Assembly (NCBI RefSeq): GCF_900112185.1
Contig: NZ_FOKP01000001.1
Span: forward strand, 62,001-126,000
DNA length: 64,000 bases
Direction of reading: 5' to 3'
From: Allobosea sp. CRIB-10
GTDB taxonomy: Bacteria; Pseudomonadota; Alphaproteobacteria; Rhizobiales; Beijerinckiaceae
Every line of letters begins with the position of its first letter. Within the stretch, counting starts at the first letter, position 1. The translations under genes and the position numbers were made by a program. Below the pieces are notes generated by a model. It worked only from the letters and a program-made list of their open reading frames with translations. It searched no databases and was not told the DNA's origin. Below, piece by piece: positions 45,842 through 54,733 of the stretch.

Positions 45842-47431
45842 ATGAGTCAGCGCTTCAAGCAGTTTCAGGCCGCATTCCAGGAGGATGCCTGCCTCGAAAC
45901 CATCATGCGGGCGCGGCGAGGCGGCACGACGCTGACCTGCTCGGCCTGCGGCAAGACCGCGGCCTTCGCGCCGCGCGTGAAGCTGCGCGCCTATGCCTGC
46001 CCGCATTGCAATTTCCTGGTCTCGCCCTGCCAGGGCACGCCGCTGGAGAGCCGGCGCATCTCGCTGCAGCTCTGGTTCTTCGCGCTGAAGGCCCTGACGG
46101 AGCAGGGGCCGCGCGCCGCCGCTGCGACGCTGGAGCGTGAGGCCAGTGTTCCCGCTCAGCAGGCGCGCCGGATGATCGCCGAACTGCAGGCGACGGCTGG
46201 CGCCGGCGGCAAGGTGCCGGACTGGCTGGTTCTGGCGCAGAAGGCGGTGGCCGGCGGCGCCAGCGCCGCCAATGTTGCCGCCGGCGTGCCCTTTGCAGTC
46301 GCGGATGGCAGCTCACGGCTTCGGCTCGCCTCCCTGGTCGGTGGCGGCGCATTGGTGCTGGCGATCGCCGGCGGCGTCGCGGTCGCGACGCTGAAGCCGG
46401 GTTCCACCGAGGTGAGCGGCGGTTTCGAGCCGATCGAGAGCGTCGAGGCGCCGTCATTGAAGGCGCCGACCCGGCCCTCGCTGATCCTGTCCTCGGTCGA
46501 GGGCGATCTCGAAGCGGCCAGGCAGGCGACGCAGTTCGCGCTGAACGCGGATCCCTCGCTGGCGGCGATCAAGGAGCAGGTCGCGGCGGAGATGCCGAAC
46601 CAGCCGGCCATGCCGATCCCGGTGATGCCGCCGTCCAACATCATCCTGGTGCCGCCGACGCTGCCCGGTAGGCCGGGCGCTCCGGCCACTGCGCCGCGCA
46701 GCCAGCTGCCGCAGGCGCCGATCAACTATGCCGGCGACCCCAACCAGATCCTGACCTTCGGGCCGATCAAGATCCGCCGGCACCTGGTCGAGATGATCGT
46801 CAGGGCAGGGCGTGTCGTCGGTGCCGATCCCACGCTGCTGATGGCCGTCGCCGACAAGGAATCCTCGTTCGCGACGGAGGTGAAGGCGAAGACCTCCTCG
46901 GCGACCGGGCTCTACCAGTTCATCGAGCAGACCTGGTTCGGCGTTATCTTCGAATTCGGCCGCAAGCATGGGCTCCATGCCGAGGCCGCTCTGATTTCCC
47001 GCAATGGCCGGCAATTCGTCATCGCTGACGCCAATGAGCGCCAGCGCATCCTCGATCTCAGGCGCGAACCCTATCTCTCGGCGCTGCTGGCGGGCGAGAT
47101 GCTGAAGCGCGACACGCTTCGGCTGGAGAAGGCGATGGGGCGCCATCTGACCGGCGGCGAGATCTACCTGATCCATTTCCTCGGGCCCGACGCGGCACAG
47201 ACCTTCATCGAGACGATGGAGGAGACGCCCGGCGCGAGCGCGGCCGCCTTGCTGCCGAAGCCGGCCGAAGCCAACCGGCCGATCTTCTATGCCCAGTCCG
47301 GCGGCGAGACCAAGACGCTCTCGGTCTCCGAGGTGCACAAGAAGTTCGACGAGATGATCAAGGTCAGGCTCGACCGCTACAAGGTCGTGCGCGGACCCAC
47401 GGCTGCGCCGGCGCGGCAGCCACAGAAGTAG
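45842..47431 (+). CDS. Lytic transglycosylase with IS1595-transposase-like zinc ribbon and membrane anchor
   Basis: A 529-residue fusion. Residues 25-115 hold a zinc ribbon with CxxC pairs at Cys33/Cys36 and Cys53/Cys56, followed by a helical stretch (ISLQLWFFALKALTEQGPRAAAATLEREASVPAQQARRM) that resembles the N-terminal zinc ribbon plus HTH of IS1595/ISXO2 transposases. One membrane helix follows (about 160-183), then a Pro-rich linker and a transglycosylase domain (about 300-470) with catalytic Glu340 in MAVADKESSFATEVKAK and SSATGLYQFIEQTWFG. So the enzymatic part should be periplasmic and the ribbon cytoplasmic. I know of no common protein of this shape. Starts with ATG; runs in the same direction as the methyltransferase. 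Confidence 0.85.
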   Translation: MSQRFKQFQAAFQEDACLETIMRARRGGTTLTCSACGKTAAFAPRVKLRAYACPHCNFLVSPCQGTPLESRRISLQLWFFALKALTEQGPRAAAATLEREASVPAQQARRMIAELQATAGAGGKVPDWLVLAQKAVAGGASAANVAAGVPFAVADGSSRLRLASLVGGGALVLAIAGGVAVATLKPGSTEVSGGFEPIESVEAPSLKAPTRPSLILSSVEGDLEAARQATQFALNADPSLAAIKEQVAAEMPNQPAMPIPVMPPSNIILVPPTLPGRPGAPATAPRSQLPQAPINYAGDPNQILTFGPIKIRRHLVEMIVRAGRVVGADPTLLMAVADKESSFATEVKAKTSSATGLYQFIEQTWFGVIFEFGRKHGLHAEAALISRNGRQFVIADANERQRILDLRREPYLSALLAGEMLKRDTLRLEKAMGRHLTGGEIYLIHFLGPDAAQTFIETMEETPGASAAALLPKPAEANRPIFYAQSGGETKTLSVSEVHKKFDEMIKVRLDRYKVVRGPTAAPARQPQK

Positions 47432-47550
47432 GGTAGGGGCCGGTGGCGAATAACCGCCAGGTCGGACCAAAGCGCTTGCAGGCGCAGCGAATTTGCCGCC
47501 GAGGTGGCGCTGGCCCATGATCAACCGATCGCAGAGGCGAGGAGACGACG

Positions 47551-47829
47551 ATGGCCAAGAACCGGTTCGAGCAGGTCGATGAGCCGCAACCCGATGCCAT
47601 CACGCTGAGCCTCGGCCAGCGCGACGGCAAGACTTTCGCCCGTATCGCCTGTCCGGCGGAGCTGGCGGCCGGCCATCTCGCCAACGATTTCGTCAGCGAC
47701 GAGCTCGATCCGGTCGAGGGCTTCCGCTCGGCCGTCCGCCTTGCCAACGAGATCAAGGCGCCGATCGTCGTCGAGGATGCCGAATGCCTCTGGCAGGACG
47801 AGTGGGGTGAGCTCTACCGCGAGGATTGA
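47551..47829 (+). CDS. Small acidic hypothetical protein
   Basis: A 92-residue soluble protein with GAGGAG before the ATG. The sequence (ITLSLGQRDGKTFARIACPAELAAGH, LWQDEWGELYRED) is acidic and has no recognised motif. It ends 60 bases before the FHA gene, which runs the other way, and marks the border to the T6SS region. Not recognised; no function proposed. Confidence 0.6.
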   Translation: MAKNRFEQVDEPQPDAITLSLGQRDGKTFARIACPAELAAGHLANDFVSDELDPVEGFRSAVRLANEIKAPIVVEDAECLWQDEWGELYRED

Positions 47830-47889
47830 CGATCGTCGGTCCGAGTCGATGGACAGTGGCGCCCCCGCTCCAGAAATGACGACGCGGTT

Positions 47890-49269
47890 TCAGCGCCCGC
47901 CGCGGTCGTAGCACTCGGCGAAATAGAGCATGAAGGCGTCGACCAGCCCGTCCTCGTAAGGAGCGGTCTTCGCCTCCCAGCGTGCGACATAGGCGTCCCA
48001 GAGCTTGCCTTTGCGCGACGAGAGCAGGCCGTCGAGGCCGCGCCCCGCCTCGAGGCTTTCGGCGACCGCCTGCGGATCGAGATCCTCGACCAGCATGCGC
48101 AGCGCGTGCTGCATCGCCGAATAAGTCTTGATCTGGTGGACCTTGAGATCCTTGAAGCTCTCCTCGAACGCCTTCTGGGCGTTGAGATAGCCGCTGGTCG
48201 GCCGGCCGAAGATCAGCTTCAGCGCATCCTCGATCGTCGGCGAGAACTTCAGCGGGTTGTTGTCCTGGGCCTGGATCATCGTCTGGTTGGAGCTGCGGGC
48301 GATGCGCTTGCTCTCGGCGCGCGCCGCCAGCAGCGCCTTCAGCTCGATCGCGATCAGGCGCATCAGCGCGCCGGTCTGCTCGGCGAAGGCGCCGGGATCC
48401 TGCCAGGATAATTCCTCGACCGGCAGCCCGGCGCCGCGCGCGAAGCGAGCGATGAACTCGGCCGCCGAGATCGACGGGCCGCCGGCCGGGATGCCCATCG
48501 GCGGTGGCGGTGGTGAAGCTGCGGGCCGCGGCGGCGGCTCGTAGGGAGTATCGAAGCTCGGGCGCGCCGGTGGCTCGGCCGACCCCTCGTCCCAGGGGTT
48601 GCTGGCCGGTGCGGCCGAAGGCGGCCGGCGCGGTGTCGGAATCGGGGCGATCGGCTCGGGCTCGGGTACTGGCGGCGCCTGGTAGGGAGCCCAGGCGAAA
48701 TCGTCGGGCCGCGATGACGGAGCGGGCGCCGCCGGCGGCGGTGCGGGATAGGCCTGTGCCGGCTCGGATGGCGTCGGGATATCGGCGGCCCAGTCGATGA
48801 AGGGCGCGTGCACCGGCTGGTATTTTTGCGGCGGAATCAGATCGCGCCGGGCGATCGGTGGCGCTTCGTCGCCATTCGAATCCCAGAGCGATTCACCGGG
48901 TGGCGGCGGCATCGGCGGTCGCTCGGCCAGGCCCGGCGACCCGCGCTCGGCCTCGTCGATCGCAACCGCGATGATGTAGTGGCCGATCTCGAGCCGGTCG
49001 CCATGCTGCAGCCGATAGGGTGATTGCACCCTGTAAGCCCCACCGTTGACGAAGGTGCCGTTGGTCGAGATGTCGCGCAGCCAATAGGCGTTGTCGCTGA
49101 AGCGGACCTCGCAATGTCGGCCGGAGATGGCACGGCTCGGGTCCGGCAGGCACCAGTCGAGATGCTGATCTCGGCCGATGTCGAGTCCGCGCCCGCCGCT
49201 CAGCGTAACGCTGAGCGGGCCGCCGTCCGGCAGCGAGGCCTGGTTCTCGATTGTCAGCGTCAGCGCCAT
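47890..49269 (-). CDS. tagH: T6SS-associated FHA domain protein (TagH-like)
   Basis: A 459-residue protein: an N-terminal FHA domain (about 8-95, with GRDQHLDWCLPDPSRAISGRHCEVRF and STNGTFVNGG), a long Pro/Ala-rich linker (about 105-270) and a C-terminal T6SS FHA domain (about 280-459: SPTIEDALKLIFGRPTSGYL, KTYSAMQHALRMLVEDLDP, FMLYFAECYD). Such proteins bind phosphothreonine and support post-translational control of T6SS assembly by kinase and phosphatase. Neither partner gene is visible in the window. ATG 49269. Last gene of the vgrG-DUF6931-FHA set on the minus strand. Confidence 0.85.
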   Translation of the reverse strand: MALTLTIENQASLPDGGPLSVTLSGGRGLDIGRDQHLDWCLPDPSRAISGRHCEVRFSDNAYWLRDISTNGTFVNGGAYRVQSPYRLQHGDRLEIGHYIIAVAIDEAERGSPGLAERPPMPPPPGESLWDSNGDEAPPIARRDLIPPQKYQPVHAPFIDWAADIPTPSEPAQAYPAPPPAAPAPSSRPDDFAWAPYQAPPVPEPEPIAPIPTPRRPPSAAPASNPWDEGSAEPPARPSFDTPYEPPPRPAASPPPPPMGIPAGGPSISAAEFIARFARGAGLPVEELSWQDPGAFAEQTGALMRLIAIELKALLAARAESKRIARSSNQTMIQAQDNNPLKFSPTIEDALKLIFGRPTSGYLNAQKAFEESFKDLKVHQIKTYSAMQHALRMLVEDLDPQAVAESLEAGRGLDGLLSSRKGKLWDAYVARWEAKTAPYEDGLVDAFMLYFAECYDRGGR

Positions 49270-49329
49270 GTCGGGCCGCTCGCTTCGCCGGCATCGCAAC
49301 CCGGGCGCCGCACCGGCACCGGGGCCATG

Positions 49330-49887
49330 CTATGCTCTCGTCCTGCCGCTTTCGTCATCGACGAGACGAATGCACGCTTCGACGCAATTTCGCAATGCGG
49401 CATCGCGCTCGCGCTCCGGAACGCGGCCGAGCGCGGTCAATACGGCGATGCGCGCGGTTTTCGCGGTCAGGTCCGGCGGGCAGGGGACGGCATGAGTCGA
49501 AACCATGCTGCCTCCGGAATAGCCGGCCGCCAGCGCGACCCAGGTTCCAAGGCTGGCATGGTGGCCCGCTTCCCCGAGCGCGAGGGCGGTGCGGCGCGCC
49601 TCGTCCGTCGGGTCCCGCACCCAGGTTTCTGCCGCCTTCAATGCGGGATCGGGCGGCGTTCCCGCCGGTTGCATGCGCTGGACACATTGCAGCGCCCACC
49701 ACACCGTCTCGCGGCGAGGCATCACGAACGCGCAGAAGCCGATCGCGTCCTTGTGCTCGCCGGCGGCGACGAGGCCGCGCAGGAAAGTCAGCGGCGGCTC
49801 GGTGGTCGGCGCGGTGCCGATGACCTGCTGCGCCGTCGGAAAGGCCTCGAAGACCTGCTGCGCCGTGCTGAAGCGAAGTTTCGACAT
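49330..49887 (-). CDS. T6SS-associated DUF6931-like protein
   Basis: A 185-residue protein with an N-terminal TAQQVFEAFPTAQQVIGTAP and conserved WWALQCVQRM, WVRDPTDEARRTA and GEAGHHASLGTWVALAAGYSGGSM stretches. It fits the DUF6931 proteins encoded next to T6SS vgrG genes. Function unknown; perhaps an adaptor for VgrG-borne cargo. ATG 49887 directly behind vgrG, 7 bases after its stop. Confidence 0.7.
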   Translation of the reverse strand: MSKLRFSTAQQVFEAFPTAQQVIGTAPTTEPPLTFLRGLVAAGEHKDAIGFCAFVMPRRETVWWALQCVQRMQPAGTPPDPALKAAETWVRDPTDEARRTALALGEAGHHASLGTWVALAAGYSGGSMVSTHAVPCPPDLTAKTARIAVLTALGRVPERERDAALRNCVEACIRLVDDESGRTRA

Positions 49888-49894
49888 CGCCGCC

Positions 49895-51754
49895 TCAGTT
49901 GATCTTGATGATGCCGCCGGTGATCGTGGTCGCACCGCCGCCGTGGATTTCTGTCTTGCCGGTGCTCTGCACCGTGATCGTCGGCGAGGAGATGGTGATG
50001 TTGGTCGGCGTCATCGTGATCTCGCTCTGGCCGCAGACCAGCTTGATCTCCAGCGCCGCCTCGACATAGCGCTTGCCCTGCTTGACGTGCAGCTTGTCGC
50101 TGCCGTTCAGGATCTGAGTCGTGCGGGCGAAATCGGTCGGGCCGCCCTCGAATTTCTTGCCGACATCGCGGGTCTCGAGGTTGAAGACCTCGGTCTTGTG
50201 GTCGCGCTCGGCCTGCATCGAGAAGACCTCCTTGCCGGCAAGGTCCTCGAACTTGATCTCGTTGAACTTTCCCGATTTACCGCCGCCATCGGTCGATTCC
50301 GATTTGAGCCCCGACTGGGTCTTGTTGGCGGGCAGGTCGTAGGGCGGCATGTGCTGGTCGTTGACCACCGCGCCTGTGATGATCGGCCGGTCGGGATCAC
50401 CGCCGATATAGGAGACGACCACCTCCTGGCCGATGCGCGGGATGATCTGGCCGCCCCAGTTCTTGCCCGACCAGCTTTGCGCCACGCGCACCCGGCACGA
50501 GGTCGATTCCTTCTCCCGATCCCAATGGAAGCGCAGCCAGACACGACCGTATTTGTCGACGTCGATGTCGCCTTCTTCGCCCTTGTTCTTCTCGCCGACC
50601 ACCTTGGCGGTGTCGGGGCCGATATGGAGGGGGGAGGGAGTCGCCAGTGGCGCACGGAAGCGCTTGTCGGCCTTCTGCAACTCGTAGGAGCCATGATAGA
50701 TCGCCTCGTCCGTGCGCCGCGACGAGCGATAGCTCTGAACGCCGTAAGCATGCGTCGCGCGCACGACCAGATACTCGCCATTCTCCCCGGCGGGATGATC
50801 GGCCAGGGTCATCAGCGTGCCGGGATTGAGGCTGGGAGCCTCGCCCATGGCGAGTCGCCGCTCGTCCTGCGCCTGCTCGGCCTGCACTTGGATGCGGGCG
50901 AGCTTTTCGCCCTTGCCGCGGTCGAGATAGGCGCCGGGATAGTCGAAGGCCTCGTAGGCCTTGGTCCGCGGAAAGCCGTCCTCGGCCTTGGACGTCAGGT
51001 CGGAGGTCGATTTCTCGAAGTCGTAGTCCTTCAGCTCGACCTTGCCGGTGCGCAGCCGCCGCTGCGCCGTCCACTGCGTCAGATGCTCGATATGCCGGCG
51101 CTGGCTCTTGTCCTTCGGCATGAACGGATAGGCACTGCCGGCGCCAGTGAAGGTGGGTTCCGCCGCGGCTGTGACGGGATCATGCGAGCTACGTGCATCC
51201 GAGAGGACCAGCTTGTGATCGCCCTCGCTATGCTGAAAGTAATAATAGATGCCGTATTTCTCCATCAGGCGCAGGACGAAGTCGAGATCGCTCTCGCGAT
51301 ACTGCACGCAATAGTCGATCGTCGGCGGTTTCTCGCTGACGCGGTCGTCGAAACTCGCTTTGTCTTCCTTCCCGAAGATCACCTTGATGATATCGATCGC
51401 GGTCTTGTTCTTGAAGATCCGGCAATCGGAGCGCTGCGAGAGCAGCCAGAGCCAGGGGCGCAGGATGAAGCGATAATGGTCGAGATCGTTCTCCCGGCCG
51501 AGCCATTGCGCCTCTATCAGCACGCCGTTGAAGATACGTTCCTTGCCGTTCTTCAACGTCATCTTGATGGCACATTTCTCGCCGATCAAGCTTTGCAGGT
51601 CGGCATTCGCAGTCGTGCTCGTCGCTTCGACCTGATAGGCGAACAATTCACTGAGGGCTTCTCGCGCTTCGAACTTGAGAAGCGAAAAGACATCTTGCCC
51701 CGCAGGTGTCGTAAAGGAAGCAAGTCTTTTCGATTGTCCAACGGCGGCGGCCAT
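49895..51754 (-). CDS. vgrG: T6SS spike protein VgrG (TssI)
   Basis: A 619-residue trimeric spike protein at the tip of the Hcp tube. Residues 1-370 are the gp27-like part (QDVFSLLKFEAREALSELF, DYCVQYRESDLDFVLRLMEKYGIYYYFQH), followed by the OB-fold region (DKYGRVWLRFHWDRE, SWSGKNWGGQIIPRIGQEVVVSYIGGDPDRPIITG) and a gp5-like beta-helix tail ending in GGATTITGGIIKIN. There is no additional effector domain. GAGG is seen 8 bases before the ATG at 51754. No PAAR gene is in view. Confidence 0.96.
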   Translation of the reverse strand: MAAAVGQSKRLASFTTPAGQDVFSLLKFEAREALSELFAYQVEATSTTANADLQSLIGEKCAIKMTLKNGKERIFNGVLIEAQWLGRENDLDHYRFILRPWLWLLSQRSDCRIFKNKTAIDIIKVIFGKEDKASFDDRVSEKPPTIDYCVQYRESDLDFVLRLMEKYGIYYYFQHSEGDHKLVLSDARSSHDPVTAAAEPTFTGAGSAYPFMPKDKSQRRHIEHLTQWTAQRRLRTGKVELKDYDFEKSTSDLTSKAEDGFPRTKAYEAFDYPGAYLDRGKGEKLARIQVQAEQAQDERRLAMGEAPSLNPGTLMTLADHPAGENGEYLVVRATHAYGVQSYRSSRRTDEAIYHGSYELQKADKRFRAPLATPSPLHIGPDTAKVVGEKNKGEEGDIDVDKYGRVWLRFHWDREKESTSCRVRVAQSWSGKNWGGQIIPRIGQEVVVSYIGGDPDRPIITGAVVNDQHMPPYDLPANKTQSGLKSESTDGGGKSGKFNEIKFEDLAGKEVFSMQAERDHKTEVFNLETRDVGKKFEGGPTDFARTTQILNGSDKLHVKQGKRYVEAALEIKLVCGQSEITMTPTNITISSPTITVQSTGKTEIHGGGATTITGGIIKIN

Positions 51755-51869
51755 TAACCAAACCTCATGGCTTGCGATAAGAGACGACTATTGACGCAGC
51801 AAACGCTGCGGTTCATATTTGCGCCGTCAGTCTTCAACCGCCTCAGCGAACCTAAACGGGAGGAAGACC

Positions 51870-52415
51870 GTGCGCAAGCAGGCCCTTGTCATGGTTAGTG
51901 CCGCTCTTGCCGCAGGCTTCTGCGCCCTGTCGCCATTTTCCGCGCAGGCCCAAGCCTACAAGGCGGACGACATCGTCAAGCACTTCGGTGCCGCCAAGCC
52001 GAATCTGGGTGTCTCGCGCGGCCTGTGCGTCGGCACCGAGGCCGAGTGCAACAAGGCCGGCCACGTCGTGAAGCCGCCGACCGCCTTCGACCTCGTCGTC
52101 AAGTTCAAATACAACTCCGACGTGCTCGAGCCGGAGGCGAAGGCGAATCTCGACGAGTTCGCCAAGGCGCTGAAGGACCCGCAGCTTTCGACCAGCAATT
52201 TCCTGGTCGAGGGACATACCGATGCCAGCGGCACGGCCGACTACAACCTCAGCCTCTCGGATCGCCGGGCCAAGGCCGTGGTGCGCTATCTCAGCGAGCG
52301 CGGCGTCGATACCGCCAAGCTGGTGCCGCGGGGTCTGGGCCAGACCAAACCGCTCTCCGCCGACAAATTCTCCGCCGATAATCGCCGGGTCGAGACGCGG
52401 TTGCAGGTGGAATGA
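51870..52415 (+). CDS. Exported OmpA-like peptidoglycan-binding protein
   Basis: A 181-residue protein: signal peptide (ALVMVSAALAAGFCALSPFSAQAQA) and an OmpA/MotB domain with EPEAKANLDEFAKAL, VEGHTDASGTADYNLSLSDRRAKAVVRYL and FSADNRRVETRLQV. The GTG start at 51870 is placed by GGGAGGA six bases upstream; the longer frame to 51819 lacks one. Its position between vgrG and tssA suggests a wall-anchoring role for the T6SS, in place of the OmpA domain often fused to TssL, but this is inference. Confidence 0.8.
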   Translation: MRKQALVMVSAALAAGFCALSPFSAQAQAYKADDIVKHFGAAKPNLGVSRGLCVGTEAECNKAGHVVKPPTAFDLVVKFKYNSDVLEPEAKANLDEFAKALKDPQLSTSNFLVEGHTDASGTADYNLSLSDRRAKAVVRYLSERGVDTAKLVPRGLGQTKPLSADKFSADNRRVETRLQVE

Positions 52416-52462
52416 CGCCGAGCCAGCCGGGTCCGGCCGTGTTCGATCGACCGTGAGGGGGC

Positions 52463-53965
52463 ATGGCTGCGCTGAATTTCGCTGACCTGGCGAAGCCGGT
52501 TCCGGGCGACGAGCCCTGCGGCCTCGATCCGGATGCCGATCCGGACATCATGAACGTGCTGGCGCGCCTCGAAGTGGTGCTGCCGACCTCCTATTTCCGG
52601 CGCGACGACGAGGGCCGCCAGGTGTCTTTCGATCGCAGCGCGATCGATTTCCCGGCGATTTTCGGCGATCTCGGCAAGATCCTGAAGCAGAGCCGCGACC
52701 TGCGCGGCTTCGTGCTCGCGGCCAAGTTCTGCCTGCTCAATCGCGACATCGCCGGTTTTGCCGGCAGTCTCGGCCTGATCGTGAGCTATCTCGGGGACTA
52801 TTGGGAGGAGGTCTACCCCAGGGCCGAGGACGGCGATTTCATCATGCGCGAAGTCGCGCTGCAGGGGCTCGACGAGAACGCGACGATCGTCCTGCCGCTG
52901 CAACATGCGACGCTCTTCACCAGCAAGCGGCTGGGACCGGTGATCTTCCGCAGCCAGCTCATCGCGCTCGGCGAGTTGCGCGCCGGCGAGGACGAGCAGC
53001 ATCCGGATGCCGGCGGCATCGCCGCGGCGTTGAAGGAAGCGGAGCTGTCGGATCTGACGGCGACGCTCGGCCATGTCGTCGCCATCCGCGATGCGCTCAC
53101 GCGGCTGCGCGAGATCTGGAGCGAGAAGCTCGGTACCGACCAGGCCGTGACCTTCTCGCGGCTCGCCGGCCTGATCAAGCAGATCGCCGAATTTCTCGAA
53201 GGCGCGGTCGAACGCAAGGCGCCGGCCGGGCAGGCAAGCGCTGTCGCGGAGGTGCCGGCCGGCGCCGGCGGAACGATCACTGTCGCCCAGGTGGCGGTCC
53301 CGGCCGGGGCCTGCGCCTCCGTCGCCGAGGCGCAGGCCGCGCTCGCCGGCTGTCTCGCCTATTTCCGGCGGACCGAGCCGTCGAGCCCCGCGGTGCTATT
53401 GATCGGCCAGGCGCAGCGCCTGATCGGCAAGTCGCTGATCGAGGTCATCCAGATCATGTTCCCCGAGCACGTCGACAAGGCGATGCTCGAGATCGGCGAC
53501 GACACGAAATACCAGCTGCCGCTGGAGCGGCTCGGTGGCGACGGCTACGACGCCGGCAATGGCGATGACGGCGATTCATCCGGCGACGAGGACAGCTCGT
53601 CCTATGACGATGGCTCCTCATATGAGGAGGAGGCGAGCAGCGAGGATGAGCCTGCCGACGATTCCGGGGAAACGGAGTCAGCAGAGGCGTCCGACGATTG
53701 GGCCGAGGCGGAACAGCCCGAGCCCGAGCCGAAGGCGAAGGAGCAGAATGCCACGGCCGGCATCGCGCCTGCGATCGTCATCTCCAGCCGCGTCGAGGCT
53801 ATCGTCCGGATGAAGTCCATCGCCGCCTTCTATCGCCATGCCGAACCGTCCAATCCGGTCCCGTTGCTGATGGACAAGGCTTGTGCCCTGGCCCAGCAGG
53901 ATTTTCTCTCCTTGCTGAGCGATATCCTCCCTGATGTCGGCATAAGGCAGAGCGTCGACGAATGA
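52463..53965 (+). CDS. tssA: T6SS protein TssA with duplicated C-terminal module
   Basis: A 500-residue TssA/ImpA protein, which caps the baseplate or sheath during assembly. The ImpA_N domain (about 1-125) has PGDEPCGLDPDADPD and SYLGDYWEEVYPR. The short C-terminal module (YFRRTEPSSPAVLLIGQAQ, about 290-325) occurs twice: a second copy (FYRHAEPSNPVPLLMDKA, about 450-480) follows an acidic low-complexity linker (about 360-420, many DDSSGDE stretches). Two copies of this module are unusual for TssA. ATG 52463 follows GAGGGG. Confidence 0.9.
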   Translation: MAALNFADLAKPVPGDEPCGLDPDADPDIMNVLARLEVVLPTSYFRRDDEGRQVSFDRSAIDFPAIFGDLGKILKQSRDLRGFVLAAKFCLLNRDIAGFAGSLGLIVSYLGDYWEEVYPRAEDGDFIMREVALQGLDENATIVLPLQHATLFTSKRLGPVIFRSQLIALGELRAGEDEQHPDAGGIAAALKEAELSDLTATLGHVVAIRDALTRLREIWSEKLGTDQAVTFSRLAGLIKQIAEFLEGAVERKAPAGQASAVAEVPAGAGGTITVAQVAVPAGACASVAEAQAALAGCLAYFRRTEPSSPAVLLIGQAQRLIGKSLIEVIQIMFPEHVDKAMLEIGDDTKYQLPLERLGGDGYDAGNGDDGDSSGDEDSSSYDDGSSYEEEASSEDEPADDSGETESAEASDDWAEAEQPEPEPKAKEQNATAGIAPAIVISSRVEAIVRMKSIAAFYRHAEPSNPVPLLMDKACALAQQDFLSLLSDILPDVGIRQSVDE

Positions 53966-54188
53966 TGCCGCGCGGCTCGCAGGCGGGCCTGGGCGCATCA
54001 TTCGTTCGATGGATGCGCAGGCGTTATTCGTCTGCAAACTTGGGCTGGCTGGGATCCTTCGCCGCCGACGCGAGCAGTTCAACAGGAACTGTCAAGTGAT
54101 CGGCAAATGTGTATGGTGTAGCGAGCCGGATCGTTAGCGTGGTGTCACGCTCTCCTTGCGTGATGCCTCTAGAGGAAGGGGCGCCGAC
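53966..54188. other. Intergenic region upstream of tssB with candidate promoter
   Basis: About 220 bases without a gene, visibly less GC-rich than the flanks. It holds the promoter candidate at 54090-54118 and probably starts the tssB-to-tssH transcript. I see no clear terminator for tssA. Confidence 0.5.
54090..54118 (+). promoter_or_regulatory. Candidate sigma-70 promoter for tssBC-hcp-tssEFGH
   Basis: CTGTCA (54090-54095) and TATGGT (54113-54118) are separated by 17 bases, about 70 bases before the tssB ATG. Each box matches the consensus in four of six positions. Position and base composition support it; not more than that. Confidence 0.4.
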
Positions 54189-54722
54189 ATGGCCGGAGAT
54201 TCAGGGCAGAAGTTCATTCGCCGCAACAGGCCGCCGCGGGTCCACATCACCTATGAGGATCCCTACAACGCGGATCAGAAGATCGAGCTGCCCTTCGTGA
54301 TGGGTGTGCTCGCCGACCTCTCCGGCAACGCCTCGGCCGTCGAGAAGCCGGATGTCGGCGAGCGCAAATTCCTCGATATCGACATGGATAATTTCGACCA
54401 GCGCATGGCCGCGATCGAGCCCGGTGCGGCCTTCGCAGTGCCCAACAAGCTCGGCGACGGGAGCGACAAGCTCTCGGTCTCGCTGAAGTTCAAGAAGTTC
54501 GACGATTTCAGCCCCGCTGCGATCGCTCGCCAGATCCCGGCGACGGCCAAGCTGCTGGAAGCGCGCGAACAGCTCGCCAATTTGCTGCGCTACATGGACG
54601 GCAAGGTCGCGGCCAGCGACCAGATCAAGGCCTTGCTCGCCGATCCGCAGCTGATGGCGGCGCTCAAGGACAAGCTCGGCGAAAAGCCGGCTGGTGACGA
54701 CAAGCAGGACGGCAACGGTTGA
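54189..54722 (+). CDS. tssB: T6SS sheath small subunit TssB
   Basis: A 177-residue TssB/VipA protein, which with TssC forms the contractile sheath. The family pattern is complete: RPPRVHITYEDPYN, LPFVMGVLADLSGNA, KFLDIDMDNFDQRMAAI, LKFKKFDDFSPAAIARQIP, LLEAREQLANLLRYMDGK. ATG 54189 with GGAAGGGG in front gives the family's length; a longer frame (54156) has no support. Confidence 0.96.
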   Translation: MAGDSGQKFIRRNRPPRVHITYEDPYNADQKIELPFVMGVLADLSGNASAVEKPDVGERKFLDIDMDNFDQRMAAIEPGAAFAVPNKLGDGSDKLSVSLKFKKFDDFSPAAIARQIPATAKLLEAREQLANLLRYMDGKVAASDQIKALLADPQLMAALKDKLGEKPAGDDKQDGNG

Positions 54723-54733
54723 GCGAGGCGGCC

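Noticed and set aside
45842..46200. A residual insertion sequence at the N terminus of the transglycosylase gene
   Set aside because: No inverted repeats or catalytic transposase core are seen, and the frame continues without disruption into the membrane helix; a domesticated domain fits better.
49895..51754. VgrG with a fused effector domain
   Set aside because: The protein ends with the usual beta-helix tail (ATTITGGIIKIN) and has no additional domain.
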